A stretch of DNA of 64,000 nt from Amycolatopsis saalfeldensis. GTDB lineage: Bacteria > Actinomycetota > Actinomycetes > Mycobacteriales > Pseudonocardiaceae. This document shows positions 18,260 through 27,364 of this stretch, one piece after another. Below the pieces are notes generated by a model. It was not told the DNA's origin. It saw only the letters and a program-made list of their open reading frames with translations, and searched no databases. How positions within the stretch are numbered: position 1 is the stretch's first letter; each line of letters begins with the position of its first letter. Where the stretch lies: NCBI RefSeq assembly GCF_900110575.1, contig NZ_FOEF01000032.1, forward strand, positions 1 to 64,000, read 5' to 3'. The position numbers were made by a program, and so were the translations under genes.

Positions 18260-18940
18260 TCAGGCCGCCCGGGTGAGCCGGACCTCGAGGCTGATGCCCT
18301 CGGTGGTCACGGTGCACGTCCGGAACGCGCTTTCGGCCACCGTCGCGGTGAACTGCGCCGGCGTGTAGGCCCGCCGCCGCAGCCCGCCCAGGGTCTGCCG
18401 GGTGGTGAACGCGGCCACCTTGCCCAGCGCCATGCTCTCGACCTCGGCGTCGATCTGCGGGTTGGTCGCTTCCTTGCTCATGTCCTGCACCACCGCCACG
18501 CCACCGGGGCGCAGCACGCGGTGCATCTCGTCGAGCGCCGCCACGGGCCGCGCGAAGTTCTTGAACGCGGCCTGGCAGATCAGGAAGTCGAACGAGCCGT
18601 CGGCGAAGGGCATCGCGGCCACGTCACCCTGACGGAACTCGGCGGCCACCCCCTCGGCCCGCGCGTACTCCTGCGCCAGCCCGACGAACGTGCGGCTCAC
18701 ATCGAGCCCCGTGACGGCGAAGCCCAGCCGCGCCATCTCGACGGTGAAGTAGCCCGGTCCCGGCGCCACTTCGAGGACCGCGGCGTCGGCCGGGAGGCCT
18801 TCGGTGATCTCGGCGGCCTGCCGGCGGTAGAGCGCGAGCTGCGGAGCGGTGCCCCGGCCGCGCGCGTACGCCCGCGCGACCGGCCCTTCCATCTCCGGCA
18901 GCAGCTTGGTGCGGTGGTGTCTGACTTCGGTGTTCCCCAT
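18260..18940 (-). CDS. Class I SAM-dependent methyltransferase
   Basis: The 226-residue protein has the SAM-binding motif AVLEVAPGPGYFTVEMARLG, then VTGLDVSRTFV and GDVAAMPFADGSFDFLICQAAF. This is the UbiE/Methyltransf_11 type that acts on small molecules. It lies downstream of a PadR regulator on the same strand, with a 158-base gap, so it may have its own promoter. The substrate is unknown. Confidence 0.88.
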   Translation of the reverse strand: MGNTEVRHHRTKLLPEMEGPVARAYARGRGTAPQLALYRRQAAEITEGLPADAAVLEVAPGPGYFTVEMARLGFAVTGLDVSRTFVGLAQEYARAEGVAAEFRQGDVAAMPFADGSFDFLICQAAFKNFARPVAALDEMHRVLRPGGVAVVQDMSKEATNPQIDAEVESMALGKVAAFTTRQTLGGLRRRAYTPAQFTATVAESAFRTCTVTTEGISLEVRLTRAA

Positions 18941-19098
18941 GACTGACTCCCCGTTCGGTGATCGACCGAACCGGCCCTTCGCGAGGTGCCCCCGTATCCT
19001 GTGTGTGCAGCCCAGGGCCGGGTTCGCTCGCGCGGAACGGTTCGAGGGTTTCCCGGTCCCGGTGGGGATGTGCCAGCATCACCGCCGGGGCCGGCCTT

Positions 19099-19740
19099 TT
19101 ACTCCCCGCCCCCTTCGGCGAAGGCGGACAGGTCTTCCGGCAGCTGCCCGGTTTCCCGGAACAGCCGCCACTCGGCGACACCCGGCAGCGCGCCGGTGGT
19201 CAGATCGTGCAGCAGCGCGCGGACCCAGTCGATCTCCGCGCGCAGCAGCGCCAGCTCGTACTCGGCCTCGACCAGCATCAGCCGGGGCACGTCGGCTCGG
19301 TAGCCCTTGAGCGCTTCGGTGCGCGCGCGCAGCCGCTCCTCCAACACGCCCAGCCGGTCGCCCAGCTGTTCCGCCACCGTTTCCGGCCCGAGCGCGAGCA
19401 TCATCGACAGCCCGGCCCGGAACTTCGGCGGCTCGAAGTCGGGCTCGCCCAGCAGCTCGCGAACCCAGTCCTCCACCTCGGCCCGGCCGGCCTCGGTGAG
19501 CCGGTAGATCGTGCGCTCGGGCCGCGCGCCTTCACGCACGCTCTCCACGGCCTCGACGAGCCCGTGCTTCCCCAGGTTGCCGACGACCGTGTAGAGCGAG
19601 CCCCACTTGATCTTCATGTCGTCGTCCTTGCCGCGTTCCCGCAGCACGGTGGCCATTTCGTACGGGTGCATCGGCCGTTCGAGCAGCACGGACAGCACGG
19701 CGAGGCCCAGCATGTTGCCGACCTTGCGACGCTTGGCCAT
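19099..19740 (-). CDS. PadR-family transcriptional regulator
   Basis: The 213-residue protein has the PadR winged-helix domain (NMLGLAVLSVLLERPMHPYE then KWGSLYTVVGNLGKHGLVE) and a C-terminal helical Vir_act_alpha-like domain for dimerisation and ligand contact. ATG 19740 fits the family start; the frame is open further upstream but without coding character. The gap to the preceding gene carries CGAGTACTCG and a repeated ACGAGTA, a likely self-operator. Confidence 0.9.
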   Translation of the reverse strand: MAKRRKVGNMLGLAVLSVLLERPMHPYEMATVLRERGKDDDMKIKWGSLYTVVGNLGKHGLVEAVESVREGARPERTIYRLTEAGRAEVEDWVRELLGEPDFEPPKFRAGLSMMLALGPETVAEQLGDRLGVLEERLRARTEALKGYRADVPRLMLVEAEYELALLRAEIDWVRALLHDLTTGALPGVAEWRLFRETGQLPEDLSAFAEGGGE

Positions 19741-19759
19741 CACCACTCCCCGGAGCCTA

Positions 19760-19790
19760 TATTCGCAGACGAGTACTCGCCCACGAGTAT
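19760..19790 (-). promoter_or_regulatory. Possible PadR operator/promoter
   Basis: A 10-base palindrome CGAGTACTCG (19770-19779) overlaps the first of two ACGAGTA direct repeats (19769-19775 and 19783-19789), which are 14 bases apart. The site is directly upstream of the PadR start. The spacing and symmetry fit a dimeric winged-helix repressor. Binding is inferred. Confidence 0.5.
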
Positions 19791-19804
19791 AAGCACGACG
19801 AGGA

Positions 19805-21463
19805 CTACAGGTCGAGCATGTACGGCACTTCGGTCTGCGCGCGATCGGACATCCACTCGCGCAGCGCCTTCGTGGCCAGGACGTCGTCCTCGTTGTAGCG
19901 CAGCAGCCGCTCGCGCTGGGCGTCGTCGGGCACCTCGCCGTCCATGCCGACGGCGTCGCGGTACCAGCGCATCGACGCCTCGCCGCCGGCTTCCGGGTCA
20001 CGCCAGGAGAAGCCCGCGACCGGCGCGACCACCTTGAGGCCCTTGCCCCGCGAGCACAGGAACTGGTCGGTGACGCTGCGGAACAGGTCCACCCACTCCT
20101 CGGAGTCCACAAAGGACTGCACCGCCCGGCGGGACGGAACACCGGGGTGATCCCCGAACCGCTCCACCGAGCCGAACAGCCAGCGGTTCTCCGCCAGCGC
20201 GTTGTAGCAGTACGCGCGGAAGGTCAGCCCGGCCGCCAGCGTGCGCTCGCGGACGTCGGTGAACCACGCCCAGAACTCCGCGAACGAGCGCGCCTCGTCG
20301 TCGGTCGGCAGCGGGTCCCAGGTCGCGAAGGCGAGGTAGCCGCGCGGCAGCCCGATGTCGGCGCCGGAGAGCAGCGTGCCCCACAGGTACGCGCCCGCGT
20401 CGCCGAAGCTCTCCATGTCGACGTCGACCTCGACGTCCGCGCGCGGGACCTCGACCTCGGGCGTGCGGCGGACCATGGTGAGGTCGGCGAGCCAGGCGCG
20501 CGCCAGCATGATGGCGTCGGCGAAGGTGCCGCCGGTCCAGTTCATCGGCGGCGCGTCGTCGAGCGGGTCCAGCGCGGCCAGACTGTCCACAGTGGACACG
20601 CCGGCCTTGCGCAGCTCCGTGGCGTCCTCGCCGCGGACGACCAGGCTGACGTCGCGGGTCTCGGTGAGCAGCACCTCGCAGGTCGGCCAGAACGGGCAAC
20701 GGCGGCACTCCAGCACGCGTGACGGCATGGCCAGCGGCTCGTCGCCGGTCGCGGCCGCGGTGGCGACGGCGAGGCGGTCGGCGAAGCGGGCGTCGTACTC
20801 GTTCATCGCGCTGCGGCCGCCCGGCCAGGTGCCCGCGGTGAGGTCGTGCCAGACGACCACGTCGGCGTCCAGCCCGATCACGCCGCCGACCGCGCGGCCG
20901 GGCTCGGCGCGGCCGTGCGTCTGCAGCATCCGGCGCAGGTGCGCGAGCCGCAGCTGGTCACGCGGCTGCGAACGGACCTTGCGCGCTTCGTCCGGCCCGC
21001 GGTGCGCCGGATCGAGGTCGGTCATCACGGTGGTCGACGCGCCGGAGCCGCGGTCGGTGATCCGGTGCCGCACCACCAGCACCGGCACGTACCCGGTGCT
21101 GGCGCGCACGAGCAGGTCGACGCCGCCGCGCCGGTGCTCGATCGAATCGGCGGGCAGCAACCCGCCCCAGATGTACTGGACGCCGTCGGCGAACGCCTGC
21201 TCGGTGAGCCGCACCCGCTCGGGCGCCGGGCGGTCCCGCCCGATCCGGGCCCACGTCGCCGCCGGCCCGGTGGCCTCGACGAGCCGGCGCAGGATCTCCT
21301 GGCGGTGCGCCGTGGCGTCGTCGATCCGCTGCTGCGCGGTCGGATCCGGCGGCGGCAGCGGCACCTCCCGCATCGCCGGGTCGTGCTCCAGGTGCACGCG
21401 GCGCCGGCACCGGCTGACGGCGCCCGCGTCGAGCAGCACCTCGTTACCCATACTGATCACCAT
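19805..21463 (-). CDS. TM0106-family RecB/Cas4-like nuclease with RNase H-like domain
   Basis: The 552-residue protein has an N-terminal Cas4/RecB-like domain: a lone Cys in AVSRCRRRVH and a triplet CRRCPFWPTC suggest an iron-sulphur cluster. Where a PD-(D/E)xK active site should be, GGVDLLVR keeps the Asp but the following strand reads VLVVRHRI, without a clear Glu-x-Lys. The C-terminal half is an RNase H-fold exonuclease (VDVDMESFGDAGAYLWGTLL, with YNEDDVLATKALREW near the end), so a DEDD-type site may be intact. The ATG has GAGGAG about 11 bases upstream. It may act in DNA or RNA processing; no CRISPR array is nearby. Confidence 0.83.
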   Translation of the reverse strand: MVISMGNEVLLDAGAVSRCRRRVHLEHDPAMREVPLPPPDPTAQQRIDDATAHRQEILRRLVEATGPAATWARIGRDRPAPERVRLTEQAFADGVQYIWGGLLPADSIEHRRGGVDLLVRASTGYVPVLVVRHRITDRGSGASTTVMTDLDPAHRGPDEARKVRSQPRDQLRLAHLRRMLQTHGRAEPGRAVGGVIGLDADVVVWHDLTAGTWPGGRSAMNEYDARFADRLAVATAAATGDEPLAMPSRVLECRRCPFWPTCEVLLTETRDVSLVVRGEDATELRKAGVSTVDSLAALDPLDDAPPMNWTGGTFADAIMLARAWLADLTMVRRTPEVEVPRADVEVDVDMESFGDAGAYLWGTLLSGADIGLPRGYLAFATWDPLPTDDEARSFAEFWAWFTDVRERTLAAGLTFRAYCYNALAENRWLFGSVERFGDHPGVPSRRAVQSFVDSEEWVDLFRSVTDQFLCSRGKGLKVVAPVAGFSWRDPEAGGEASMRWYRDAVGMDGEVPDDAQRERLLRYNEDDVLATKALREWMSDRAQTEVPYMLDL

Positions 21464-21548
21464 AGTTCTGTTGTCTCCTCGCGAGCCGACATGCCCGCCA
21501 CCACGGGGACCAGTAAGTTCAAGCCCGACACGTTGCGGGAGGTGGGCC

Positions 21549-22013
21549 ATGGCGCGCAAGGCCAAGCAGGACACGGGTGAAGCTCGAGTCACCCCGAAGA
21601 AGGCGAAGAACGCGATCGCGGTGGCCAAGGTGCTGGGCCCGGCGGTGCTGCCGGTGGTGGCGCCGTATGCCGTTCGCGCGGCGGGCGCGGCCCGGGAGCT
21701 GTACGACCGGTACCAGGCACGCAAGCTCGGCGTGGCCGTCGACCAGCTCGGCGAGTACACCGGCCGAGGGGCCGCGCTGCACGCCCGGATCGCCGGGCTC
21801 GTGCAGGGGCTGGCGGAGCTGCGGAAGTCGTCGAAGTCCTCGGCGGCGGACACGAAGTTCGCCGACGAGACCCAGGGCACGCTGGAACAGCTGTCCGCCA
21901 CCGTCCGCGCGGCCGAGCGCATGCCGGCGGCCCGGCGCAAGGCGGCGCACCGCGCGGTCGCCGGCGAGCTGGACCGGCTGGAGGAACAGCTGCTGCACCG
22001 GCTCGGCGTCTGA
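21549..22013 (+). CDS. Small basic helical protein, DUF6474-like
   Basis: The 154-residue protein is lysine/alanine-rich at its start (MARKAKQDTGEARVTPKKAK), then has a weakly hydrophobic segment and long helices. It resembles an actinobacterial conserved family (DUF6474) by start and layout, from memory. GGGAGG precedes the ATG. It is divergent from the TM0106 nuclease and ends at a terminator hairpin. Function unknown. Confidence 0.75.
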   Translation: MARKAKQDTGEARVTPKKAKNAIAVAKVLGPAVLPVVAPYAVRAAGAARELYDRYQARKLGVAVDQLGEYTGRGAALHARIAGLVQGLAELRKSSKSSAADTKFADETQGTLEQLSATVRAAERMPAARRKAAHRAVAGELDRLEEQLLHRLGV

Positions 22014-22037
22014 GCCGGCGGCGAGCCACCGGACGCG

Positions 22038-22077
22038 GACGGGCCGCCCACCTTCGCGGGTGAGCGGCCCGTCTTTT
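22038..22077 (+). terminator. Rho-independent terminator
   Basis: A GACGGGCCGC-type stem of about 15 pairs with one mismatch and a short TTCGCG loop is followed by TTTT. It lies between the DUF6474-like gene and the convergent FMN reductase. Confidence 0.85.
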
Positions 22078-22086
22078 CGCACTGTC

Positions 22087-22656
22087 TCAGTACTCCTTGC
22101 GCAGCGGCTTGAGCGCTGCCGCCACCTGCGCCAGCTCGTCCAGCATCGCCTTGGCCGAAGCGCTCAAAACGTCGTTCGGCACGATTTCGCCGTCCTTCAG
22201 GAACTGCTGCACCATCGGGATCGACACGGCGTCGGTGACCGTCGTCATCCGCAGCGCGCCGAGCACCGGCTTGATCATCTGCGCGGCCCGCGTGCCCGCC
22301 GCGACACCGCCGTAGCTGGCCAGGCCGACGGCCTTGTACTTCCACTCGCGGGACAGGTAGTCGAGCGCGTTCTTCAGCACGGCGTTGAAGCCGTGGTTGT
22401 ACTCCGGCATCACCAGGATGAACGCGTCCGCCTCGGCGACCTTCGCGCTCCAGTCCTTGGTGTGCTGGTGCTGGTAGTCGCCCAGCCGCGGGTGCTTGGG
22501 CTCGTTGAAGAACGGCAGGTTCACCTCGGCCAGGTCGACGATCTCGACCTCGTCGAAACCACCCTGGGCCTTCGCCTCGCCCTCGAGCCACTTCGCCGCG
22601 GGCAGGCCGACCCGGCCCGGGCGAGTGCTCGCCACGATGATCTCCAGCTTGCTCAC
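22087..22656 (-). CDS. NADPH-dependent FMN reductase family protein
   Basis: The 189-residue flavodoxin-fold reductase has IIVASTRPGRVGLPAAKWLE (phosphate/FMN loop) and PEYNHGFNAVLKNALDYLSR, both standard for the NADPH-dependent FMN reductase/quinone reductase group. It would reduce FMN, quinones or azo dyes using NADPH in the cytoplasm. It stands alone, with a convergent terminator at its 3' side. Confidence 0.9.
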   Translation of the reverse strand: MSKLEIIVASTRPGRVGLPAAKWLEGEAKAQGGFDEVEIVDLAEVNLPFFNEPKHPRLGDYQHQHTKDWSAKVAEADAFILVMPEYNHGFNAVLKNALDYLSREWKYKAVGLASYGGVAAGTRAAQMIKPVLGALRMTTVTDAVSIPMVQQFLKDGEIVPNDVLSASAKAMLDELAQVAAALKPLRKEY

Positions 22657-22750
22657 GCCCGCGCCTCCCAGCGTCCCGGATTTGATCTCCCGGCAAACTT
22701 AGCATTGCTCAGGAGTTCGGCCGTCCGGGCGCCGAGAGGCGGGCGCGGGC

Positions 22751-23722
22751 CTACTTGATGAAGCCCTTCTTGAGCATCCAGTCGTGCGCGACCGTGCCGG
22801 CGTCCTTGCCGTCGACGTCGACCTGCTTGCACAGCTCGACCATCTGCGTGTTGTCGATCGCCGCGGCCACCTTCTCCATCGGGCCCCGGATCTCCGGGTG
22901 CGCGTTGAGGAAGTCGGTCCGCATCGTCACGGCGGCGTTGTACTGCGGGAACGCCTTCTTGTCGTCAACCAGCACCTTCAGGTTGAGCCCCGAGATCCGG
23001 CCGTCGGTGGTGAACACCTCGCCGATAGGGCAGGTCCCGTTGGCCACGGCCGAGTAGATGGTGCCGATGCCGAAGTTCTCGATCTTCGGGTTCTGGAAGC
23101 CGTACGCCTTGACCGCCGCCGGGAAGCCGTCCTGCCGGCTGGTGAACTCCGTCTCCAGGCAGAACCGCGCCTGATCCGGCTTCTGCTTCAGGAAGTTCGC
23201 CAGGTCGGTGGTGGTCTTCAGGTTGTTCTTCTCGGCGTACGCGGCAGTGGTGGCGAAGGCGTACTGGTCGTTCAGCGGGGAGTAGTTCAGCCAGGTGACG
23301 CCGTTCTTCTCCGCGTCCGCCTTCGCGGTCGCCTCGTACTGCGCCTTCTCCCCGCCGGGCACCGGAAGCTCGTTGCCCTGGTAGTTGATCCAGCCGGTGC
23401 CGGTGTACTCCCACGTCACGTCGGTCTGCCCGTTGAGCAACGCCTGCCGCGAGGAGTTCGACCCCTTGATGTCGGTCAGGTCGACGACATCGGCGCCGGC
23501 CGCGGTGAGCGCCATCTCCGACATGTAGCCCAAGATGATGTTCTCGGTGAAGTCCTTGGACCCCACCACCACCCGCTGACCGGCCAGCGCCGGGATCGGC
23601 TGGATCGAGCCGGGCTGGATCGAGTACGGCACCGACGTGTTGATGTCGAGGCCGCACGCCGAGAGCGTCCCGGCGAGCACGGCGGCCCCGACCAGCGCGC
23701 CCGCCTTCTTGAGGACGTGCAT
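22751..23722 (-). CDS. Glycine betaine/choline-type ABC substrate-binding lipoprotein
   Basis: The 323-residue protein has a lipoprotein signal (LAGTLSAC, Cys 23) and an OpuAC-type binding domain beginning VVVGSKDFTENIILGYMSEM. TDVTWEYTGTGW is the family signature region. It would deliver a quaternary amine such as glycine betaine, choline or carnitine to the two permeases upstream. Its start overlaps the permease stop by one base, so it is the last gene of the operon. Confidence 0.9.
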   Translation of the reverse strand: MHVLKKAGALVGAAVLAGTLSACGLDINTSVPYSIQPGSIQPIPALAGQRVVVGSKDFTENIILGYMSEMALTAAGADVVDLTDIKGSNSSRQALLNGQTDVTWEYTGTGWINYQGNELPVPGGEKAQYEATAKADAEKNGVTWLNYSPLNDQYAFATTAAYAEKNNLKTTTDLANFLKQKPDQARFCLETEFTSRQDGFPAAVKAYGFQNPKIENFGIGTIYSAVANGTCPIGEVFTTDGRISGLNLKVLVDDKKAFPQYNAAVTMRTDFLNAHPEIRGPMEKVAAAIDNTQMVELCKQVDVDGKDAGTVAHDWMLKKGFIK

Positions 23723-24501
23723 CAGCGGAGTCCCTTCGGTCCGAAGTACTGTTCCGCCACCGCGCCCAGCCAGTCGACCAGCAGGGCCAGCGCGACGGCC
23801 AGCACCGAACCGGTGACCAGCACCTTGGTGAGGTTCAGCTTGTAGCCGGTGTCGATCAGCAGGCCGAAGCCGCCGGCGTTGACGAACATGCCGAACGTCG
23901 CGGTGCCCACCGCCAGCACGAGCGCGGTGCGCAGGCCGGCCAGGATCAGCGGGATCGCCAGCGGGAACTCGACGCGCCACAGCACCTTCGAGGCCGACAT
24001 GCCGATACCGCGGCCGGCGTCGATGAGCGACGGGTCCACCTGCTGCAGGCCCACCATCGTGTTCCGCAGCACCGGCAGCAGCGAGTAGAAGGCCAGCGGC
24101 AGCGCCGCGACCCACAGCCCGCCGACCGCGCCGGTGAAGATGAACCACAGCACCAGCACGCCCAGCGCGGGCGCGGCCTGGCCGATGTTCGCGATGGCCA
24201 GGAAGAACGGCGCCAGCCACCTCGCCCACGGCCGCGTCACCATGACCCCGAGCGGCACCGCCACCAGCACGACGATCGCCGTGACCACAACCGTCATCGC
24301 CAGGTGGTCACGCAGCGCGGTGAGCAGCGAAGACGCGTTCAGCGTCTCCTTCTCGGTGGCGGTCAGCCCGCTCCCGAACACCCAGATCAGCGTCACCGCG
24401 ACGATCACGAGCACGGCGATCGGCTGGGCGAGCAGCCGGACCCGCTCGGCTCGGCGCGAGCCGGATTCGGTGCTGAAGCCCGTCTCGACGACTGCCGTCA
24501 T
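23722..24501 (-). CDS. Glycine betaine ABC transporter permease (second)
   Basis: The 259-residue permease has a binding-protein-dependent inner-membrane domain. The loop LQQVDPSLIDAGRGIGMSAS is followed by VLWRVEFPLAIPLILAGL, the usual contact with the ATPase. It pairs with the other permease of this operon. Its start overlaps the stop of the ATPase gene (ATGA) and its own stop overlaps the binding-protein start. Confidence 0.9.
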   Translation of the reverse strand: MTAVVETGFSTESGSRRAERVRLLAQPIAVLVIVAVTLIWVFGSGLTATEKETLNASSLLTALRDHLAMTVVVTAIVVLVAVPLGVMVTRPWARWLAPFFLAIANIGQAAPALGVLVLWFIFTGAVGGLWVAALPLAFYSLLPVLRNTMVGLQQVDPSLIDAGRGIGMSASKVLWRVEFPLAIPLILAGLRTALVLAVGTATFGMFVNAGGFGLLIDTGYKLNLTKVLVTGSVLAVALALLVDWLGAVAEQYFGPKGLR

Positions 24502-25676
24502 ACCGAGGCCTCCTCGGTGTGATCGTCGGCGTGGTCCTCGCGCAGCTGCTGGATCGTCGAGATGACGGTGTCCAGCTCGATCGTGCCCGCGAACTCACCA
24601 CGCGCGCCGGTGACCGGCACCGAGCCGCCTTCGGCGAGCATCGCCTCGAGCGCGTCCTGCAGCGTCGACTGGAGGCTGACGATGTCGCGCAGCGGCTTTC
24701 CCGCGGTGGCCAGCGAAGTGGCCGAAGCCAGCTGACGACGGTGCACCCAGCGGGTCGGGCGACGGCGCGAGTCGAGGACCAGCACGAAGTGCCGGCGTTG
24801 CGCGTCGAGCTGCTTCGCGACCTCCGCCGGCGACTCGTCGAGACCGGCGGTCAGCGCGTCCTGCTTGAGCTCGACGTCGCGGACCCGCAGCAGCGTGAGC
24901 TGCTTGAGCGAAGCGCCCGCGCCGACGAAGCCGGCCACGGTGTCGTCGGCCGGGTTGGCCAGGATCGCGTCCGGGGTGTCGTACTGCAGGATCGACGACT
25001 GGTTGCCGAGCACCGCGATCTTGTCGCCGAGCTTCACGGCCTCGTCGAAGTCGTGCGTGACGAACACGATCGTCTTCTTCAGCTCGGTCTGCAGGCGCAG
25101 CAGCTCGTCCTGCAGGTTGCCGCGGGTGATCGGGTCGACGGCGCCGAACGGCTCGTCCATCAGCAGCACCGGCGGGTCCGCCGCGAGCGCGCGGGCGACC
25201 CCGACGCGCTGCTGCTGCCCGCCCGAGAGCTGGCGCGGGAAGCGGTCGCGGAAGTCGGCCGGGTCGAGCCCGACCAGGTCCATCATCTCCTCGACCCGGT
25301 TGGTGACCTTCTTCTTGTCCCAGCCCAGCAGCCCCGGCACCACGCCGATGTTCTGCGCGACGGTGAAGTGCGGGAACAGCCCGGCCTGCTGGATCGCGTA
25401 GCCGATCCGTCGCCGCAGCGTGTCGACGTCGAGCTTCAGCGCGTCGTCACCGCCGATGGTGATGCGCCCGGAGGTCGGCTCGATCAGCCGGTTGATCATC
25501 CGCATCGTGGTGGTCTTGCCACACCCGGACGGGCCGACGAAAACCACGATCTTGCCCGCGGGCACGACCATCGAGAAGTCGTCGACGGCGGCCTCGCGGG
25601 TGCCCGGGTACTTCTTGGTCACGTGCTCGAGTTCGATCTCGACGCCGGAAACCTCATCGTGCTCAGCCACGGACAC
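24498..25676 (-). CDS. Glycine betaine ABC transporter ATPase with CBS domains
   Basis: The 392-residue OpuA/ProV-type ATPase has Walker A GPSGCGKTT (48-56), signature LSGGQQQR and Walker B PVLLMDEPFGAVD. The C-terminal third forms a CBS pair, which in this family senses ionic strength or nucleotides. That fits osmotic activation of import. Its stop overlaps the next permease start by 4 bases, and its own start overlaps the upstream permease by 14 bases. Confidence 0.92.
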   Translation of the reverse strand: MSVAEHDEVSGVEIELEHVTKKYPGTREAAVDDFSMVVPAGKIVVFVGPSGCGKTTTMRMINRLIEPTSGRITIGGDDALKLDVDTLRRRIGYAIQQAGLFPHFTVAQNIGVVPGLLGWDKKKVTNRVEEMMDLVGLDPADFRDRFPRQLSGGQQQRVGVARALAADPPVLLMDEPFGAVDPITRGNLQDELLRLQTELKKTIVFVTHDFDEAVKLGDKIAVLGNQSSILQYDTPDAILANPADDTVAGFVGAGASLKQLTLLRVRDVELKQDALTAGLDESPAEVAKQLDAQRRHFVLVLDSRRRPTRWVHRRQLASATSLATAGKPLRDIVSLQSTLQDALEAMLAEGGSVPVTGARGEFAGTIELDTVISTIQQLREDHADDHTEEASV

Positions 25677-26310
25677 CCCTCGAGATGGTCAATCGCTTGA
25701 TCAGGACATAGATGCCGTCGAGGATGAGCGCGAGGATCACAACGCCGACGGTGCCCGTGAGGGCCTGGTTCAAAGAGTTCGCGCTGCCCGCGTTGGTCAG
25801 CCCGGAGAAGACCTCGGCACCGAGGCCGGGGCCCTTCGCGTACGCCGCGATCACCGCGATGCCCATCAGCATCTGGGTGGACACCCGCATGCCGGTGAGG
25901 ATCGCGGGCCAGGCGAGCCGCAGCTCCACGCGCGTGAGCACGCTGATCCGGCCCATGCCGATGCCGCGCGCGGCATCGGTGATCGCGGGGTCCACGCCGT
26001 CGAGCCCGACGATCGTGTTCCGCACGATCGGGAGCAGGCCGTAGAGCACCAGCGCGATGACCGCGGTGGTGGAGCCGAGCCCCGACAGCGGGATCAGCAG
26101 CCCCAGGAGGGCGAAAGAGGGGACCGTGAGGATCGTGCTGGCCAGCGCCGTGGCCAGCGCTGAGCCGATCGGGCTGCGGTACACGACGATGCCGATCAGC
26201 ACGCCGAGGATCGCGGCGAGGATCGTGCACTGCACCACCATGCTGGTGTGGAGGTAGGCCTCCAGCCACAGCTTGCTCGCCCGGTCCGAGATGTACTCGA
26301 AGAGGTTCAT
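25663..26310 (-). CDS. Glycine betaine ABC transporter permease (first)
   Basis: The 215-residue protein has about five membrane helices and the ATPase-contact loop LDGVDPAITDAARGIGMGRI. It is the first gene of a four-gene importer operon (permease, ATPase, permease, binding lipoprotein). The two permeases are of different length and not near-identical, as in OpuC-type importers. A 438-base leader region upstream probably holds the promoter. Confidence 0.9.
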   Translation of the reverse strand: MNLFEYISDRASKLWLEAYLHTSMVVQCTILAAILGVLIGIVVYRSPIGSALATALASTILTVPSFALLGLLIPLSGLGSTTAVIALVLYGLLPIVRNTIVGLDGVDPAITDAARGIGMGRISVLTRVELRLAWPAILTGMRVSTQMLMGIAVIAAYAKGPGLGAEVFSGLTNAGSANSLNQALTGTVGVVILALILDGIYVLIKRLTISRGVRG

Positions 26311-26748
26311 CCGTATTCGTTCTCCTGCCGCATGTGAGGACCCCCGAAATCACCCGTTCGGAGTAGCTCATCAACCGGCTGGGTGACTACCCGAAACGAA
26401 TGCGGTTGAAACCTCCCTTGTGCTGATGGTCCGACCACCGTTCCGCATCCCGGGACGATCGGCAACCGGCGTCAGGGCCCTGGCCGGGGTGTTTTACCTG
26501 ATCGAAATCGGTTTCCACGCGTTCGTGGGCCTGGTTTTTCCGGCCCGCCACCACCGTTTTCCACGGGTTTCTCCCGATCGTGAAGTGTTTTCGCGCAAAA
26601 AGGGCAACGATTTGAGACGACCGGACATCTCGCCGAATCTCGTAATCCTGCGAAGGCATTCGCGCACACACCGTGACCATTTGTCCCGGCCCGGGCTCAC
26701 CAGGCGAGAGCGCTCGATCACCAGGTGTCGTGTCGATAAGCTGCCCCG
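26311..26748. other. Non-coding divergent leader region
   Basis: This stretch has lower GC than its surroundings and several T- and A-rich runs. Divergent promoters of the betaine importer and of the copper module are expected here. I see no convincing gene; short open frames in it lack ribosome sites and normal codon use. No riboswitch structure was recognised. Confidence 0.5.
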
Positions 26749-27294
26749 GTGAGCTCCCCGACCCGGCACCGCGGCGCACTCGCCGCCGTCCGTGGCGGGC
26801 TGCTCGCCGTCAGCTCCGGCACCCTCGCCGTGACCGCGCACGCGGTCGCCGGCGGCGGCGTCCCGGACCCCGCGCTGACCCTGCTGCTGACCGGCCTGCT
26901 CGGCTGGACGGCCACCGCGGTCGCCGGCAAGGCCCGCGGCCCGGTCGCCACCGTCGTCGTCCTCGGTGCCGGCCAGCTGGTGATGCACCTCGTGCTCACC
27001 GTGCTGGCCGCGCACGAGATGCCCCCGGCCACCGGCTGGTCGGGCGGCTGGGCGATGACCGCGTCGCACGCCGTCGCCACTGTGCTCACCGCATTGCTGC
27101 TGGCGCGGGCCGACCGGATGCTGCTCGCCGTGCTGCACGTGGTGCGCGCGTTCCTGCCGCTGCTCACGCGGGCGCTGCCGGTGCCCGCCGCGGCGCCGGC
27201 CCCGATTCCGCCGCGACCCGCCCGGGCCGCCGCGCCGCTGCGCCTCGAGCTGAGGCGCGTCCACGGCCGTCGCGGCCCGCCCGTCTTCTCCTGA
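26749..27294 (+). CDS. Four-helix membrane protein at head of copper module
   Basis: The 181-residue protein has about four hydrophobic helices and a basic Arg/Pro-rich C-terminus (RAAAPLRLELRRVHGRRGPP). Two histidines lie in helices or loops (TAHAVAGG, LVMHLVLTVLAAHEMPPATG). It starts at GTG 26749 and ends 70 bases before YcnI on the same strand. Position suggests a copper-related membrane component, but no family was recognised. The Met/His-rich loop HEMPP could bind metal. Confidence 0.72.
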   Translation: MSSPTRHRGALAAVRGGLLAVSSGTLAVTAHAVAGGGVPDPALTLLLTGLLGWTATAVAGKARGPVATVVVLGAGQLVMHLVLTVLAAHEMPPATGWSGGWAMTASHAVATVLTALLLARADRMLLAVLHVVRAFLPLLTRALPVPAAAPAPIPPRPARAAAPLRLELRRVHGRRGPPVFS

Positions 27295-27364
27295 ACCCCA
27301 GATCCCCCAACCCTTTTCCCGCGGAGCCCCGTTCTCCGCCGGACGATCCTGTTCAGGAGCAGTT

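Noticed and set aside
19805..21463. A CRISPR system next to the Cas4-like nuclease
   Set aside because: No direct repeats with spacers and no other cas genes are present; the TM0106 family is usually not CRISPR-linked.
26311..26748. A riboswitch ahead of the betaine importer
   Set aside because: No conserved structure could be recognised by eye; the region is AT-richer but unstructured as read.
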